Below are positions 37,147 through 37,174 of a stretch of DNA of 37,174 bases, piece after piece. The DNA is taken from positions 1 through 37,174 of the forward strand of contig CAMOQW010000010.1 in assembly GCA_946623195.1 (NCBI GenBank), in the 5' to 3' direction. Under the pieces are notes generated by a model. It searched no databases. It had not been told where the DNA came from and saw nothing but the letters and a program-made list of their open reading frames with translations. The first letter of the stretch is position 1. Each line of letters begins with the position of its first letter. This DNA comes from an uncultured Prevotella sp. Lineage in GTDB: Bacteria > Bacteroidota > Bacteroidia > Bacteroidales > Bacteroidaceae. A program made the translations under genes and the position numbers.

Positions 37147-37174
37147 CACACTAAAAATGAAAAGCCCAGCTGAC

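Overview
The window looks like a chromosome segment of a plant-fibre-degrading member of the Bacteroidales, most likely Prevotella or a close relative (rumen or gut type). The evidence is the recurring Bacteroidetes-type promoter element TAnnTTTG just upstream of most genes, a SusC/SusD pair, many secreted carbohydrate-active enzymes, short C-terminal tails of the 'YDLxGRxV...GIYIxNGxK' kind common in Prevotella secreted proteins, and the operon order rplM-rpsI-rpsB-tsf. The species call is an inference from family knowledge; no search was run.

Layout. 1-2960: a plus-strand operon (C_GCAxxG_C_C family protein, SBF/BASS-type transporter, CE7 acetyl-xylan esterase) ending in a bidirectional terminator. 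2978-6113: the minus-strand ribosomal operon rplM-rpsI-rpsB-tsf, with a leader of about 200 nt and an intercistronic hairpin region. 6183-8912: cyclophilin, HAD phosphatase and malate dehydrogenase. 8939-19367: a minus-strand polysaccharide-utilisation block: susC-susD, then a secreted protein with two nearly identical domains, then a large pectate-lyase-like enzyme. Terminators and promoters split it into three transcription units. 19368-19722: a regulatory interval with a three-copy 22-bp-periodic palindromic site array and an orphan plus-strand promoter. 19723-23593: a DUF5703 secreted protein, a membrane metallophosphoesterase and a gamma-carbonic anhydrase. 23780-30923: a xylan/hemicellulose block: a bifunctional GH10 xylanase-CE1 feruloyl esterase, a SusB-like GH97, a 59-residue remnant of a secreted protein, and a second multidomain GH10. 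31080-32411: a FucP-type sugar permease. 32651-34975: a sulfur-assimilation pair (O-acetylhomoserine sulfhydrylase, cysteine synthase) with an inverted repeat over the promoter and an 8-bp tandem repeat between the genes. 34963-36764: an aminotransferase resembling threonine-phosphate decarboxylase, translationally coupled to an ABC ATPase (possible cobalamin connection). 36899-37026: tRNA-Leu(CAA) with its own promoter and terminator.

Together the CAZymes can attack acetylated and feruloylated xylan (GH10, CE1, CE7) and pectin-like material (PL1-like). Oligosaccharides would be taken up by SusC/SusD and a FucP-like permease. No two-component or ECF regulator for the PUL is encoded here. I found no CRISPR array, prophage, transposase or known defence system. 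The most unusual signals are non-coding or structural: the ACTCGAGT array upstream of susC, the inverted repeat that carries the -33 element of the metY promoter, the CATCGRRR octamer array, the apparently perfect 665-bp in-gene duplication, and the orphan promoter.
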